Shown here one piece after another: positions 12,871-25,332 of a stretch of DNA of 64,000 nucleotides; position 1 is the stretch's first letter, and each line of letters begins with the position of its first letter. The stretch spans positions 62,001 to 126,000 of the forward strand of contig JABYQU010000012.1 in assembly GCA_022264855.1 (NCBI GenBank), written 5' to 3'. Made by a program: the position numbers and the translations under genes. The stretch is from Lenzites betulinus (lineage: Eukaryota > Basidiomycota > Agaricomycetes > Polyporales > Polyporaceae). The notes beneath the pieces are model-generated. The model did not search any database. It saw only the letters and a list, made by a program, of their open reading frames with translations, and was not told the DNA's origin.

Positions 12871-13587
12871 ATGTCTCACCGCCCACACCCGATTCTCAAG
12901 CGGGACTCGTCTCCATTCAGGACACCTACCCTCCCCTTCTCGACCTGTGGGCCTACGTTTTCCCCCCACGTCCACTTCCCTCCCACTCCACGACTCGTCG
13001 CGGAGACCTTTCCCGCGTACTCTCCGACCACCTACGACCGCGCCCCTATCGCCGTCTCTCCGAACGTGTGCCAGATCCCACGCCGCGGCGAACGCACCGT
13101 TCGTTCTCCCGCCGCCGACTTCGAGGGCGACTGTCGAGGGCGCAGTCGCACACGCGGGAAACGCAGCGAGAACGTGAAGGGGAGCTACTTCCATCCCCGC
13201 GCGTACGAGGCGTGCAAGCCAGAGCCTGTGCACTCGACCGCGTACTCACTTCCGGCTACCCCGCCGCTCGTTGACGACCTGTCGCCGTCCGACGAGTCGG
13301 ACAGTACCGTCACGACGCCCCCCGATCCAAACGTGTCCGCCGCGATCGCGAGCTGCCCCATGCCACTCCAGCTCCCCGGGGCTCCCCCCTCCAGGGCTCC
13401 ACGACGCATGCCGCCCCTGGACAAGGGCGACGTCGGTTCCCCACCCCCCGCAATGCGCTCCCCGCTCGGCCCGAATTCGGGCAGGCGGGCGCGCAGGCCC
13501 AATCTCGTGCGTAAGGAGACTCGGCTTGGGCAGCGGACAGTTTCATTCTCTCCCGACACGGACGAGGGTTGCTTAGGCGGGTTCTGA
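12871..13587 (+). CDS. Conserved Agaricomycete protein of unknown function (PHPILKR-type)
   Basis: A single exon of 238 residues. The N-terminus reads MSHRPHPILKR, followed by SSPFRTPTLPFSTCGPTF, SPHVHFPPTP and a TYDRAPI..SPNVC block. Further on there is a conserved KGSYFHPRAYEAC motif. The rest is rich in Pro, Ser and Arg, and the protein ends with RTVSFSPDTDE. I recognise this pattern as a widespread, unnamed basidiomycete family of nuclear/disordered character. No catalytic domain is seen. SP and TP sites suggest regulation by proline-directed kinases, which is inference. The start is chosen at MSHRPHP, where the conserved sequence begins and 141 bases after a TATA box. An upstream in-frame ATG at 12733 would lie too close to that TATA box. 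Confidence 0.8.
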   Translation: MSHRPHPILKRDSSPFRTPTLPFSTCGPTFSPHVHFPPTPRLVAETFPAYSPTTYDRAPIAVSPNVCQIPRRGERTVRSPAADFEGDCRGRSRTRGKRSENVKGSYFHPRAYEACKPEPVHSTAYSLPATPPLVDDLSPSDESDSTVTTPPDPNVSAAIASCPMPLQLPGAPPSRAPRRMPPLDKGDVGSPPPAMRSPLGPNSGRRARRPNLVRKETRLGQRTVSFSPDTDEGCLGGF

Positions 13588-15468
13588 GCAGCCGGTGGTA
13601 GGCAGTATCCGATCCTACCACCGTACTATACCACGGACGTCGTTGATATCCAGGCTTGCGGTGATGATGATCTTGTGTAGCATAGGTGGCAGAGGAAGTT
13701 GTTTGACTGGGTGTTATTCTTGTTCCTGGCGCTGAGCGCATGGTACTAGGTCGATGTAGCAATTTGACAAATTTATTCCAATCGGTGTCTTGCGATCGTA
13801 CACGTACTTAGTACGCCGCGTGTCTGAACCGATGGCTATGCGGTGGGTCCAGCGGACATATGTATAGTAAGTACTTCAGCATTTCTTGTGCTCCGCACGT
13901 ACCTGACGTCATCGCGCATGACCGCCGCGCAACAGGCACATATAACTGCGTCACTCTTCCGAAACCTGTTCCTGCATGAGTATCACGTTGTAAACTGGAA
14001 TACCGGGGGACCATTGGCATGGGAGTGATTTGCAATGAACTCACAACAGAGCATGGATACTCCAACGGAGAGAAGGAGGGAATGAGCATGACCTTAGCAT
14101 CCCTCCGCGGGGCTCGGCGCCCGTGCGTCGCTATCTGCATTGACATCAATATTGTTGCTCAGTCAGCCGCCGGAAGGATGCCCCTCGGTTCATAGCGAGA
14201 CGAAAGTTTCAAGTGATCCCATTCGCTCGGCACTATTTGTTGTCCAGGCTCGAGAGATTGAGGCCTGAGGCTTGGTAGCCATGCTTCTTCGGAGAAGCCG
14301 GTCAGTGAACTTTGAGAATGAAATGCTCGGTGGGAGCGGTGAACAGGTACGTCCTCCAGCATAGTATCCGAAGACGTAACAAACCAGCAGGTACGGTCTC
14401 CTCGAAGCCGCGGGGGCGTCGGACATGCTTCTGGGACGTACAAGTCCCCCGCGACTGTAAAGCGGCGCACGAATCGTATCCCGGCGTGGGCGCAAACGTT
14501 GAGAAGGTATTGCCACACCTTCCCATTGCCCAATCAGCATATACGGACGCTGGTGGTATGGTGGGACACTCACGGCGTCCGCAAACCACCTCGTGGCACC
14601 AACTCTTTTCCTTTGGACAACTGCGTCCGAGATCTCTTGGCTACGACTCGGTGGTTTTGTGACGAGTCGCTTTCTCCCGCGAAGCGCAGGAAGAGATTCG
14701 CCTTACAAACACCGATAGCGAGATATACCGTTCACCCTGACGTTCAGCATTATGACACGTAAGAACCCCCAGCCAATCGCGAATAGCTTATATATGTGAT
14801 ACGCACCGACGTTTCGAACGCACGGGCGAGCGGCGCGGGAGCACTTATTCATATACAATATTGAATATGTATCTCTCGTACGCAGATGTTCTTCTTTGAA
14901 GCTATTCAGAGGCCCTGGTCAGTACGGATGAGAATGCTTGCCTGTAGACCGAAGGTATCAGTACACGACAGCACGAGTAAGTAGCACAACACAACTACAA
15001 GACAGCGACTCGCCGGACTCCACTTGAACACACCGCGCGCGGCGACATTTCCCGAGAACAACGGAGCGCTCGGGTGACACCCGGCGCTTGTGTTCCCGCC
15101 GCCGCCTCTTGAAGCTTTCCTGAGCACTGGTACTTCGGTACTCGACCACTTCCGCATCTTTCAGTCAAGTCAAGACTACCTTTGTCACAAGTGCAGGACA
15201 TCTGCTCACTGTCTGTATACTAGTAGGTCTGTCATTGGTTTTACGGCCACCTGTCCTTGACTCATTATGTCTCCGCTCGGAGCCGCTGGTCATCACGATA
15301 TGCATGTAGATTCCACACGTCGTAAAGCGATCGCAGTAAGCTCGTGATGGTATTACGACCCCTGAGAATAGTTGGAATCAAGCGCCAGGCCCTCCAGTAA
15401 AGTACAAACTCCTAGTTGACCCGTGCCGTCGGAGCACCTCCTCCTCCCCCACCATCGCGACGCCCCAA
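13588..15468. other. Gene-free stretch, 1.9 kb
   Basis: Short overlapping open frames occur on both strands, but none gives a recognisable domain or a chain of exons in phase. AT-rich patches lie at 14787-14796 (TATATATG) and 14850-14870. The last ~60 bases before 15469 are pyrimidine-rich (CTCCTCCTCCCCC) and look like the leader of the carboxypeptidase gene. Confidence 0.5.
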
Positions 15469-17431
15469 ATGCGCTGGGTAAAAGCTTCCTTGTGTTTGGT
15501 AGCTTGCCTCATCGTGCAAGCTGAAGCTTACTCGACTCTGAGCCGTACAACTGGTGCCCTGGGAGATGATGTTCAGCGCGTTTTAGTCCCGCCTGACTCT
15601 CACGCCATCGTGGCACCTGTTACCGTGGGGTGCGATAGTGACAAAGTCAATACCACTGAAGAGACAGCCTGTCAGGAATAGCCCTCATATCATATAGTAT
15701 GGCGCTGACCTGCTTTCAGACTCGGAACAGTTCACACATCCAGCATTCGCGGAGTACCGCTTGCGGATCACTCAACCAAAGCTGTGTGATCCTACTGTCA
15801 AGCAGTACTCAGGCTACCTTGACATTTCGGAGACCCGTCATCTCTTCTTTTGGCGAGTTGGACATGCAGAATCTTTATGGTTGATAGCCAACTTATCGAT
15901 AATTGAACAGGTTCTTTGAAGCCCGCCAAGATCCTCAAAATGCTCCGTTCATGTTGTGGCTCAACGGGGGGCCGGGATGCAGCTCGACGACGGGACTGTT
16001 CTTTGAAATGGGCCCGTGTACCGTCTTTGAAGACGGTCGTACGGAACGAAACCCGTACTCCTGGAACAACGTTGCAAACCTTCTCTTCCTGGACCAGCCC
16101 ATCGGCACCGGCTTCTCGTACTCCACTGACGGGTCGAAGGTGGACACGCTGGCCGACCTTGCGGTGGATGTGTATGCTTTCCTCCAGCTCTTTGTAGGCC
16201 GCTTCCCTCAGCTCGGCTCGAAGTCGCTTCACCTTGCTGCGGAGAGCTGGGGCGGCCACTACGGGCCCAACATCGCGAGCTACGTACACAAGATGAACAA
16301 ACGAATGGTGTATGCGCCGTTACCGGGCCAGAAGCACATCAACCTCGCGTCTCTCATCATCGCCAACGGCCTCACTGATCCCGCCATCCAGTTCGAGTCC
16401 ATCCCGGAATACATGTGTGGCGGCGCGCCGTATCCGCCCTTCGAGGAAGGTAGTGCGGAGTGCCGCGCTATGAAGTTCGAGGCGCCTATCTGCAAGAAAA
16501 TGATTGAGAACTGCTATCGGTACCCGTTCAAAACGACGTGCGATCCCGCAACGGCGTACTGTTGGTCGCGTATGTTGACGCCAATGGCGAGTAAGTACCT
16601 TGCCCTTCCGAAGAGCGAATTTTGTCACGAATTTTGGATGCTTACTACGATACTAGACACGGGACGCAACCCATATGATCTGCGCCTTCCTTGCGCAGAT
16701 CCAGACTCGGGCACCTGTTATACCGAATTCCGTGGTCTCGCTGTGTGGATGAACAACCACCGTCACGCCCTTGGCGCGGATGACGAGGCGGGTGCCTTCG
16801 TTCATTGCAATATGACGACAAACAGGGGCTTCTATCTGCAGGGCCAGGCGATGCAAAACAGCGCCGCGCTGCTTCCTGCCTTGGTGAAGGCCGGCATACG
16901 GCTGCTTGTCTTCGCGGGCGATACCGGTATGGCCGTCTTCGCCCTTGATTCAATATCGCTGATGAACGGGTACATCACCCCCCTAGACGGTGTTTGCAAC
17001 TACATTGTGTGTAGCCCTCCATGGAGTCGGCGATCGACTATTGACAACTTTTCAGGGCGTTGAGCGCTGGATGCTGCGGCTTGAGCATGTATTCCACGAT
17101 GAGTTCGTGAATGCTCCCGTATCCCAGTTTGTTGCGAAAGATTCTGGAGAGATAGGAGGCAAAGTCCGAAAAGCAGGTGGCTCAGGCTCTGGGAACGTCA
17201 CTTTCGTCCAGATTTACGAGGGAGGGTACGTTGCGATTCACGACATTAGCGGGCCTGATGCTGACCGCTCATGACTAGACATATGGCGCCCCACGACCAG
17301 CCGGAATCTACCTTGGTAAGAGACTTCGTGTTCTCATGTGCTTGTTTTGAAGCTTATAAACTTCGCAATATTCTTACTAGGACATGATCACTCGGTGGGT
17401 GAAGGATATTCCTTTCGACCTCATCGACTAG
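15469..17431 (+). CDS. Secreted serine carboxypeptidase, peptidase family S10
   Basis: Removes C-terminal residues from peptides, in the vacuole or outside the cell. Eight exons (15469-15670, 15720-15852, 15911-16590, 16657-16926, 16987-17006, 17056-17225, 17279-17315, 17381-17431) give about 520 residues. A signal peptide (RWVKASLCLVACLIVQAEA) is followed by a propeptide. The S10 core then shows LWLNGGPGCSS (oxyanion site), FLDQPIGTGFSYS, the catalytic Ser in ESWGGHYGP, the Asp in AGDTDGVCNY (across two exon junctions) and the His in GHMAPHDQP. Trp replaces the usual Tyr/Phe after the catalytic Ser. The exon 2-3 join requires a GC-AG intron (15853-15910). Conserved cysteines suit a secreted fold. 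The C-terminus has no ER-retention signal. Confidence 0.9.
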
Positions 17432-17710
17432 CGTAGTAGGACATTGGACCCCACCGGATAGCCCTCGCCCGAGAACCTTCTTGTAGTCTCTGCATGTGCA
17501 TTTTGTATACCTGTACTAGTACTACAATCCCCCTTCAAGTGCACTTCGAGTCGTCCTGCTTTCGTCCGATATGAGCGCGTCAAACACGCGACGCGTCGCG
17601 ATCAAGCGCGTGTCACGTGCGCTCCACGCGTTGAACTCACGTCTCGACGAGTGGCCCAAATCGAGACTCTGCTCTAATCCCTCGCCGCATTCCCATACCC
17701 TGCCCGCAAA

Positions 17711-18535
17711 ATGCGTCGCGCGCAAAGTGTCAGACACTACACGAGGGCCTCTTTGGCGTCCGGTGCGGACGATCTTGGCATTCTGAGGGAGGACGAGTCG
17801 GTGGAGGACGTTTTGCGGAGACAATTGGCGGAGAAGAGCAGGGAATGCGACAAAGTATGTGGAACATATGCGTGGGGGAAGCAAAAGGGCTGACTGTGGC
17901 CCAGATGCAAATACAGATTCAGTCGCTTCAGACCCAACTCGCCCAGCGGCCACCACTCGAGACCGTACAGGCGCTGGAGAAAGAATATACGAACCTGGAG
18001 ATTTTGTTGCAAGGCACACAACGAGAGAACGAGCGATGCATGGCTGACCTTGAAAGGTGCGCACAGTAGGACACATGTGCATATGGAACACGATGCTCAT
18101 ACGTTCTGTGGTTAGAGGAAAGGCTCGAGAGAAGATGCTGGAGCGCGAACTGGAGAAGCTTGCGGGTTCGAACTGGCAGGTAAGTCAGTCATCAAGATAA
18201 TAACCCTCCATACCCTGACCACCGTTTCCCTCTAGGCAAACTTGGAGCTCGGCTCTCCTGCTCCCGCCTCGTCATTCCATGCTCGCGCAGCGAGCCTCAT
18301 CAACACAGGCAAAGGCGGATCGTCTTCATCCCCCGCGAAAGCCTCGAAGGACGACGGTGCGACTGCTGAAGCCACGATGGCGTACATCGAGCAGGTGAAG
18401 CTGCTCATCCTGGGCATGGAGCAGCGTCTGCAGACGCGCGAAGACAAGCTCGTCAAACACATTGAGCGAGCGGAGGCGGAGGGGGCGCGGTACGACGAGG
18501 CACGTAAGCAAGCCCTGGCAACCACGGCCTCGTAA
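17711..18535 (+). CDS. Small coiled-coil protein of unknown function
   Basis: Four exons (17711-17854, 17905-18056, 18116-18179, 18236-18535) join in phase to about 219 residues. The sequence opens with RRAQSVRHYTRASL. Heptad-rich helices follow (VEDVLRRQLAEKSRECD, QSLQTQLAQRPPLETVQALEKEY, LEREKMLE-like stretches), then a Ser/Ala linker and a last helix (AYIEQVKLLILGMEQRLQ). It resembles unnamed proteins found across Agaricomycetes. No enzyme motif is present. A structural or adaptor role is possible but unproven. The start at 17711 is the first ATG in the conserved frame. A longer N-terminus from an upstream exon cannot be excluded. Confidence 0.72.
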
Positions 18536-21500
18536 GGAACCTATCGGATGTCGCCTCCGTGGACTGCTTGATTACATTTCGAATTGACCTCATTGTTTTC
18601 TCTGTAGCGTGATACATGTGTACTTGTACGGACATGGCGGAATTGTATATACCCGAACGATACGAATACCTATCATGACTTCACGACTACGCGAAGCACG
18701 TTGATACTCATCCGCAACTTGTTACCGTATCGCAATTTCAGTGCCGGTTTGAAGGTCCTCCGCCGCGAACGGAGGCGTGCCGTGAGAGGTAGTACAGTTC
18801 GCCGGTCCCGAACAGAAATGAAATGCGGGGTTCCGGACGGCAGGGACAGGCTACGCCTCTTCGAGGTTGCGATTTCAGATCCGCTCGCAATATGAACTCA
18901 TATGGGCCTGCCTCTGCTTCCAGTTGTCGGGTGCGTAGCGGACCATACCTGAAAAGGCATGCGTAGAAGATGGCGTTCGCAATGGGGAAGGCACGGCGTG
19001 TTGGTAGAACTGTGTCATTTGGGAAGGGAGGTGCGTACTAGACATTCAAGGCACGGCTGCGGTGTGCGGTCGGCACCGCGCGGCCGGTTCTAGAATGACG
19101 GGAGAACGGGAGAATCCTGCTCGCGAGGGGGTTGCAGTGATGGAAGAGTGGCTGTGGTTGGAGTTCTCAGTGCGAAAACGGCGGTGTCTGCATTATGGCA
19201 CGCACCCCCTGCTAGTAGCGAACGCATACGACATAATGCGTGCTCCCAATTTTGCACCCGGTCCAGAGGGCCCTGTTCAATTGCATAGCGCGTCTTGGTG
19301 CCCGGTGCCAAGGAGTCTTTGCGCACGTCCAGAATGTCCCCAGAGGTACCCGATGACAGGGAAGTAGAGTAATCTCAACGCAACGTTCACTGCACATTCA
19401 GTTGCAGTGCGAACTGTCCATGCAACCCACGGGTAGCCGATGCAGCTGTCACTCGCCTCAATGCGGGAGAAGCGGCGCGGGAGCGCCATGCCTTGAGAAC
19501 GCAATGATAACGCCGCATCTGGTATCCGTGCGACGCATCCAGCGGCGTGCCGCGCTCTGGCAGCGGGCGGCGAGCTCGCGAATCGGCCAGCATGGCTCCC
19601 GTTCCGAGTCTCCAGGGCGCAGACGGCTATGGTGCCGTTGTCGTAATGAGGGGCAAAGGCCGGTGGCGACCTAATAGATTGCACATAATTGCAAGATTGA
19701 TGGCGCAGGCTGCCCGCGCCGGAGATTCTCCAGAGTTTATTGAGCACTTTGTCTAGGCGGACCGCCGCGGTGAATGGAAGAAGGATGCCCAATTATCGAT
19801 TAGGAACCCGGCCGCAACCGGGCCCGACCCGCGTCGTGGACTACTGGCACGTCGGGCATGGGCAGCGCAAATCACCTCTTACGGGCTCTCGACCCTATAT
19901 GGCGCCGTCATTGCGTCTGTTCAGCAGACGGCATTATGTATGTGACGGGAGAAGTCGTCCCTCGGGACGCGGATACCGGAAGCGTATTCGCCGTCTGAAC
20001 GTGTGGCAGCTACGCAGAGACGCACGGCGGTCTCGCCCCGTCCCCAGCCTGTGGGGGACGACCGGCATGAGTGCAGCGTGCATGAGAAGGAGCGCACTCA
20101 CCTGCACCCCGATCGTGTGTGTCAAGCTGCCAGTCATGAGGCGATATCAGCGGTGGGGCCTGAGAGGCACTCGCGACCCCCGGCATCTCTGCCCTGGGAG
20201 AGATGCCGCATCGAGCAGTATTGGCCACACTCCGGCTGGTCATGAGGCGCATCAGCGCGCGCGGGCGCCTGTGGGAAGACACGGAGGAACGGGCATGCGG
20301 GCCTCTGCGACGCGTGCACGCGCCGTTTGCGCGCGCGCCACAGTCCGTGCAGTCCCGTTCGCCGGCGGAGGGAGTAGACTTTACCTTTATGCGCCAGTGT
20401 CGCGGGCCCGCCGCGCTCGGAAAGGGTATATCGCCTTCCTGCCGAGTGGCCCTCGCCAAGGATCGCGTGCCGGCATGGCAGGCGAGCGCCGCAGCGTGCA
20501 GGACGCTGTGAGAGCCGTGCGATGAGAGGTGCGCAGGGATGTGCATATGGCTCATTGCTCACTGGATGCAGCACTACGCCGCCGGTCGATGTCGCGCCGA
20601 GAGGCACGGTTGTGCCCCGAAAGAGGCTGATAAGCCGATGTGCCCGCACTTTCTGCCGCGGGCCGACGTTCAGGGTGTCTGGTGCGTGGGATGCCATCGG
20701 CGGCGCGCTAGCGGGAGCAGCTTGGCCCCACCGAGACTTGGACGTTACGTAGGGAAGACGTGCGTCGTGCGTCGGGAGGGGATGGACGGAGTCGGAGTAG
20801 ACGAGCGCGACGAACACTTCAACACCACTGCCCATCTAGGATCGTTGAATCTCCTATAGTTGTTTGCAACGCTTCGACGACAGGCGAGCGCTCCGATGCG
20901 TTAGGCATAACTGCACAACCAAGTGAATTGTCGATGGTTATTATCCCCAGTAAGTGACCTACCGAAACGAGCCTGGAGCGGTGTGTGGGAGACGTCATGC
21001 GAACAGCCCGCGGCAATCCGGGTACATAAGAAGGAGGCCCACAAGTGCAGGCGTACGCCTAGAGCTGTTATGGCTGGACTCCTGTCAAACAAGACGAAAG
21101 TGTTAACACGTGTGTGTGACAGGAACGGATAAACAGCAGGCCCTTGTGGAAAAGGGAGTATGGCTTACCTCCAGCTCGAAGCGCACGCTGCGCAGACAGC
21201 ATTCGCACTTCATCGAAAAGCCTGCGGAGCACGGCGCTGCGAGAATTCGCCAGTCTGTCGGCCCAACATTGCCTGAGTGGAGGGCGCTGGCGCCTGCGTC
21301 GGGTCGCCGGGATACCTGGATCATGTCCTTCAAACAAGACTCCTCGTGCTGTAGGGAGTCTCGAGCCGTGAACTGCAACTTCCTCGAAGGACTGAGCAAT
21401 GTGTCTTACGCCCCGTCCCACGGACCCCCCGAAGGGCGTGCTGCGCCCTCGCACATAATGCCGAATAAGGGCTGATCCGCCGCTGTCCGCTCGTTCATTA

Positions 21501-23840
21501 GACCGGCAGTCGTCAGGGAATCACTGCTGGACCACCGACAAATCAGCGAGGAAATTAATTTTACGGGCAGCGTCCACGTACGCGGCGGGGTCCCCGCACG
21601 CAGGCGCACCGTCCTCGCCCGCAGCGTAGTCTGTTGACTACCGCTCGCAGCTCGGCCGGCCGGCATGGATTGTGGCGGCGGTGGACGTGCAGAAATGTAT
21701 GCGTCGGGCGGACGACTGATTCGCCACCAGGCGTTAGCGGCCAGGGCCATGAGGCGACGCCAGCAGCCCTCGGTGCGAGGAGAAGATGGTGGAATTGCGC
21801 GCGGAGCGCCAGCTGGAAACAAACAAATCGAGAGGCGCGCCCGCCCGAAGCCCAGACGCCGGAGAAGCGTCGATGGTCGAGACACACAGGGCCCCGGGGC
21901 CTTCGCAGGGAGAGAAGTCGCATTTGGGTGCGCTCGCGCGGCGCTCCGTCGTGCGCGTCCGTCGCTCTCGGCGAGAACCACGCGTGCGCGCGCGGAGAGA
22001 CATAACCTTGGGGCGCGACGCCACGTAACTTGTACACCTGCCTCGCACGCCGTCGGCCGCGCGACAGGGCCGTCCAAGCCTCGTATGGGTGGGTGCGTAG
22101 AATTCTGACCGGGCTCGGGGCTGAATAAGGGGCGGCGAGGGACGTCGCGCGCGAAGGATGGCAGGGAGCATCACCCCCGGGACGTGATGGAGCGCGTTTG
22201 CTGCCGACAGACACTAGCTTGGTATCAGTTCACATAGCGACGTTGCGTGACGACTTACGGTGTGCGACGACACGTTGCTCGGATGCACAACGAGAAGTGC
22301 CGCGCTCATAATTGTGTGCGAAAGTGGGCTGCAGCCATTGACTTCTTCCGGACCGAGCGCGACGGCCACACGTCGGGGCGATGGGAATGACAGCAGAAGC
22401 GGCTGCTCGCTGCTCAGCGGCCGATCGGGCAACGACTGGGTAGGATGTGGAGGACGGCGAACACAAGACGGCTTGCGGAGGATCGGAAGGTGCACTGAGC
22501 GGGTCGGAAGGCGGACATGAAAGCCATGCGCGCAACACATGATGCCCGCGCGAATGAGCCTGTGAGCTTCTTCATGGCTTCACGTCACCGGAAGGGCCGA
22601 TAAGACGCGAGTGCAGAGGCTAGGGCGCACACCCGGTGACGTCCGCCGACGTCCTATTGAGCGGTGGCGTATCTGGACTCTGCGATCAGAAGCCGACTTG
22701 CAACCACAACGATCGCGGCGCGCTGAAATTTGGAGGGGCCACCGCATGGATATGGCAAGCGGTAGGGCGTCCGGGCGGAAGCATCGCCTGGAATGGTGGG
22801 TGCAATTGCATTCAGTCTTCTCTAGCGCGGTCACGCACAGCGCAGAACACTCACCGTAGTCGCCTGCGCGTCCGGCCGGATCCTAATAGACTCGTCCTCA
22901 CAAAATCCTCCAGAGCGATGCGAGCCGGGGTGGCAATCGAGGGGCAAGCGGGCGGGCGTGTGGGCCAGGCGGCTGAAGAATCCACGCACCAGTGTAAGTA
23001 TTACGCACATCCACTCGTTCCCGCGCCGCAAGCACCAGAGGAGGGTCCGGATATCCTGGGAGCCCGCACCGTACGGTGGGGCGATGACATATGCGTTGAG
23101 TAGCGCAGCCAATTCAACACGGCGCTCTCGTGCGCCACCCACCCTCGGGCACCGAACGAACATGAACGCAAGACGCCATCGACGCCGCAGCAGCAGCCCG
23201 GGCTCCCCGCCGGCATCCACGACGCACTGCAGGGCCGCGAGGTGCCACCGGAGTGCGCGCACGCCCAGCAAGTGCTCCGCGCTGTGGGCGCGATCGGCCA
23301 GGCCCTTCCCATGATCGAGCTTCCGGGGCGACGTCGACGGATCGGCTAGCGGAGTAGCGGAGATGTGGTTCAGTCGGAGCCGACGGCCCCGCCGCCCGCT
23401 TGCGCTGGCGTCACACCCCAGCGCCGGCGGCCGACGTGCGTCGGCTGCAGCGCACACTGTATATATGGTCACTGTCGTCATCGCGTAGCAACACCCTCAC
23501 ACACGCGCGCGCGAGAGCCCATGCACGGCGGGCAGGCGTACACGCAAAGCGGCGAGGGACGCAGTGCGGGTGGGAACGCGGAGCTGATCGCTTCGCGGGC
23601 GGGGACACACGCAATGCAAGCGGGGGGCCCGTCGAAGCTCGTGCGCGGGCGGGCTTGTGAGAACGGCTCTCATGCGCCCTCGCAGCTGACGGCGGGCGCG
23701 CGGGCGGACGGGGCGGGGGTACTTGGGTGGGCACTTACCCAGTGTCCCGGGGCGCGATTTCGCGCTCGCCGTTCCCACTCCTGAGCGCTGGGCGGCTAGC
23801 GGGCGTGTGCGCGGTGCTGGAAGTTCAAGTTGCTGCGTCT

Positions 23841-23865
23841 CTGGCGGCTGGCGGCTGGCGGCTGG
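23841..23865. repeat. 7-base tandem repeat (CTGGCGG), about 3.6 copies
   Basis: Three perfect copies of CTGGCGG followed by CTGG, inside the GC-rich desert. Confidence 0.9.
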
Positions 23866-25310
23866 TGTGCGGTGGGCGACCTCGATCGACAAGCACTGTA
23901 CAGGTGTGGGTGGCGGGAGGGGAGAAGGAGCTAAACTGGCGTGCGGGCCTAGTGCGCGTCCCCCATGCTCGGAGAGAACCCGATGGCGGCAGAGAAGGCC
24001 CGCGGTTCCTGTGTTCGGCTGTCGGACTCTGCGCTCGCGCAGAGGACGCCTGGAAGGGTATTTGTCACCTGAGATGGGTGTGGCAGTACTGCAGGAGGGT
24101 ATACGTCAGAGCGCGAGGAACACGCCAGGGACAATAAGGACGGCGACCAAACGCTACGCCCACGCTGGACCAGCGATTTACTGAGGCGGTGGCCTCGGGA
24201 AGCGCAGGATCATTTTCGGTGTCTATATTTTCACAATTTCAGCCCCGAACACAACATATCGTAAGCGCAGTCCTCGACAGATCCCACTGACCCTGTTCAC
24301 CTCCAGAACGTGCGTACCAAATGCGCAGGTTTGACATGAGATAATATGTTGTGGTCGGGAATTGGTTTCGCAGCCCCTGATGATGCCGGCCAGCCACGTT
24401 ATGGCCCTGTAAGAGTAAGAGTGCATGTCAAAGCCCGAACAACAGCAAGGAACGTTCGCCATCCCGGGTTCGACATCACCGGCGACGCGGAACAGAGAAA
24501 ATTCTGCCCTCGCGTAGGCAGCCCGTACACGCACGGTCGCATCCGAAGCCCCGTCCACGGGCGTCGCGAGATAACCCAGTAGCCGCAGCACACCCACCGC
24601 GGCCCGTCAGAACGTCGCCGGTCGACAGAAAACACGCAGACGCACCATATGCGGCGCGCGCGCGCGAGTCGCCGAAGCCAGTCCGCATCCATCCACGCCC
24701 TCTCCGTAGTATGTGCGATCAAAATAGCTGAATTGGCAAAAAGAAAAGGAAAAGGCCCCGGGCGATAGCACGCACCGTACATGCACGACGTACAACGTCC
24801 CGACGGTGGTGATAGCGTAGTGCAGAGCGTAGTAAGGCGCAGCACGGCCTGGGCCAGCGCGTCGCAGAAACGGGTTAGATGAACGCGCAGAGGCGAGCAT
24901 CGCGCCGGCGCGCACCGCGCGCCACGACGCCGGGCTCTCGACGGCGACTCGCACGGGCTCTCGATAAGCAGGGCGGAGCAGCATGCCGCCTGCAGCCTGC
25001 GCCCGCGGGTGCTCGTCGGCGCACGGAGCGAGCTGGAAGAGGCCGCACAGCTTGCACCGAGGCGTGGTACCCTTGTGGCGCACCCAGATCGGGCCGGAAA
25101 GGCAATCGCGCTGCCTGTCCGGGCGTGCACGCCCCCTGCTCCCCACGCCTGCGCGCGTCCAGCCGCCTTCCTCTGCGCCCGGGGCGGTGATGGCGCGACG
25201 CGCCATGGCGATGCGAGAGAGCCGTATGTCGCGGGTGCAGTGGTGCGCATGCAACCCGAGCAACGCCCGCCGGAATTGCGTCGCGCAGCAGGGCAGACAG
25301 GCGGCCGAGC

Positions 25311-25332
25311 CGTTGGCGTTGGCGTTGGCGTT
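25311..25332. repeat. 6-base tandem repeat (CGTTGG), about 3.7 copies
   Basis: Three perfect copies of CGTTGG and a partial CGTT, inside the GC-rich desert. Confidence 0.9.

Noticed and set aside
14159..14662. Overlapping open frames on both strands in the 13.6-15.5 kb gap
   Set aside because: Three minus-strand frames and two plus-strand frames overlap without any recognisable sequence or exon chain.
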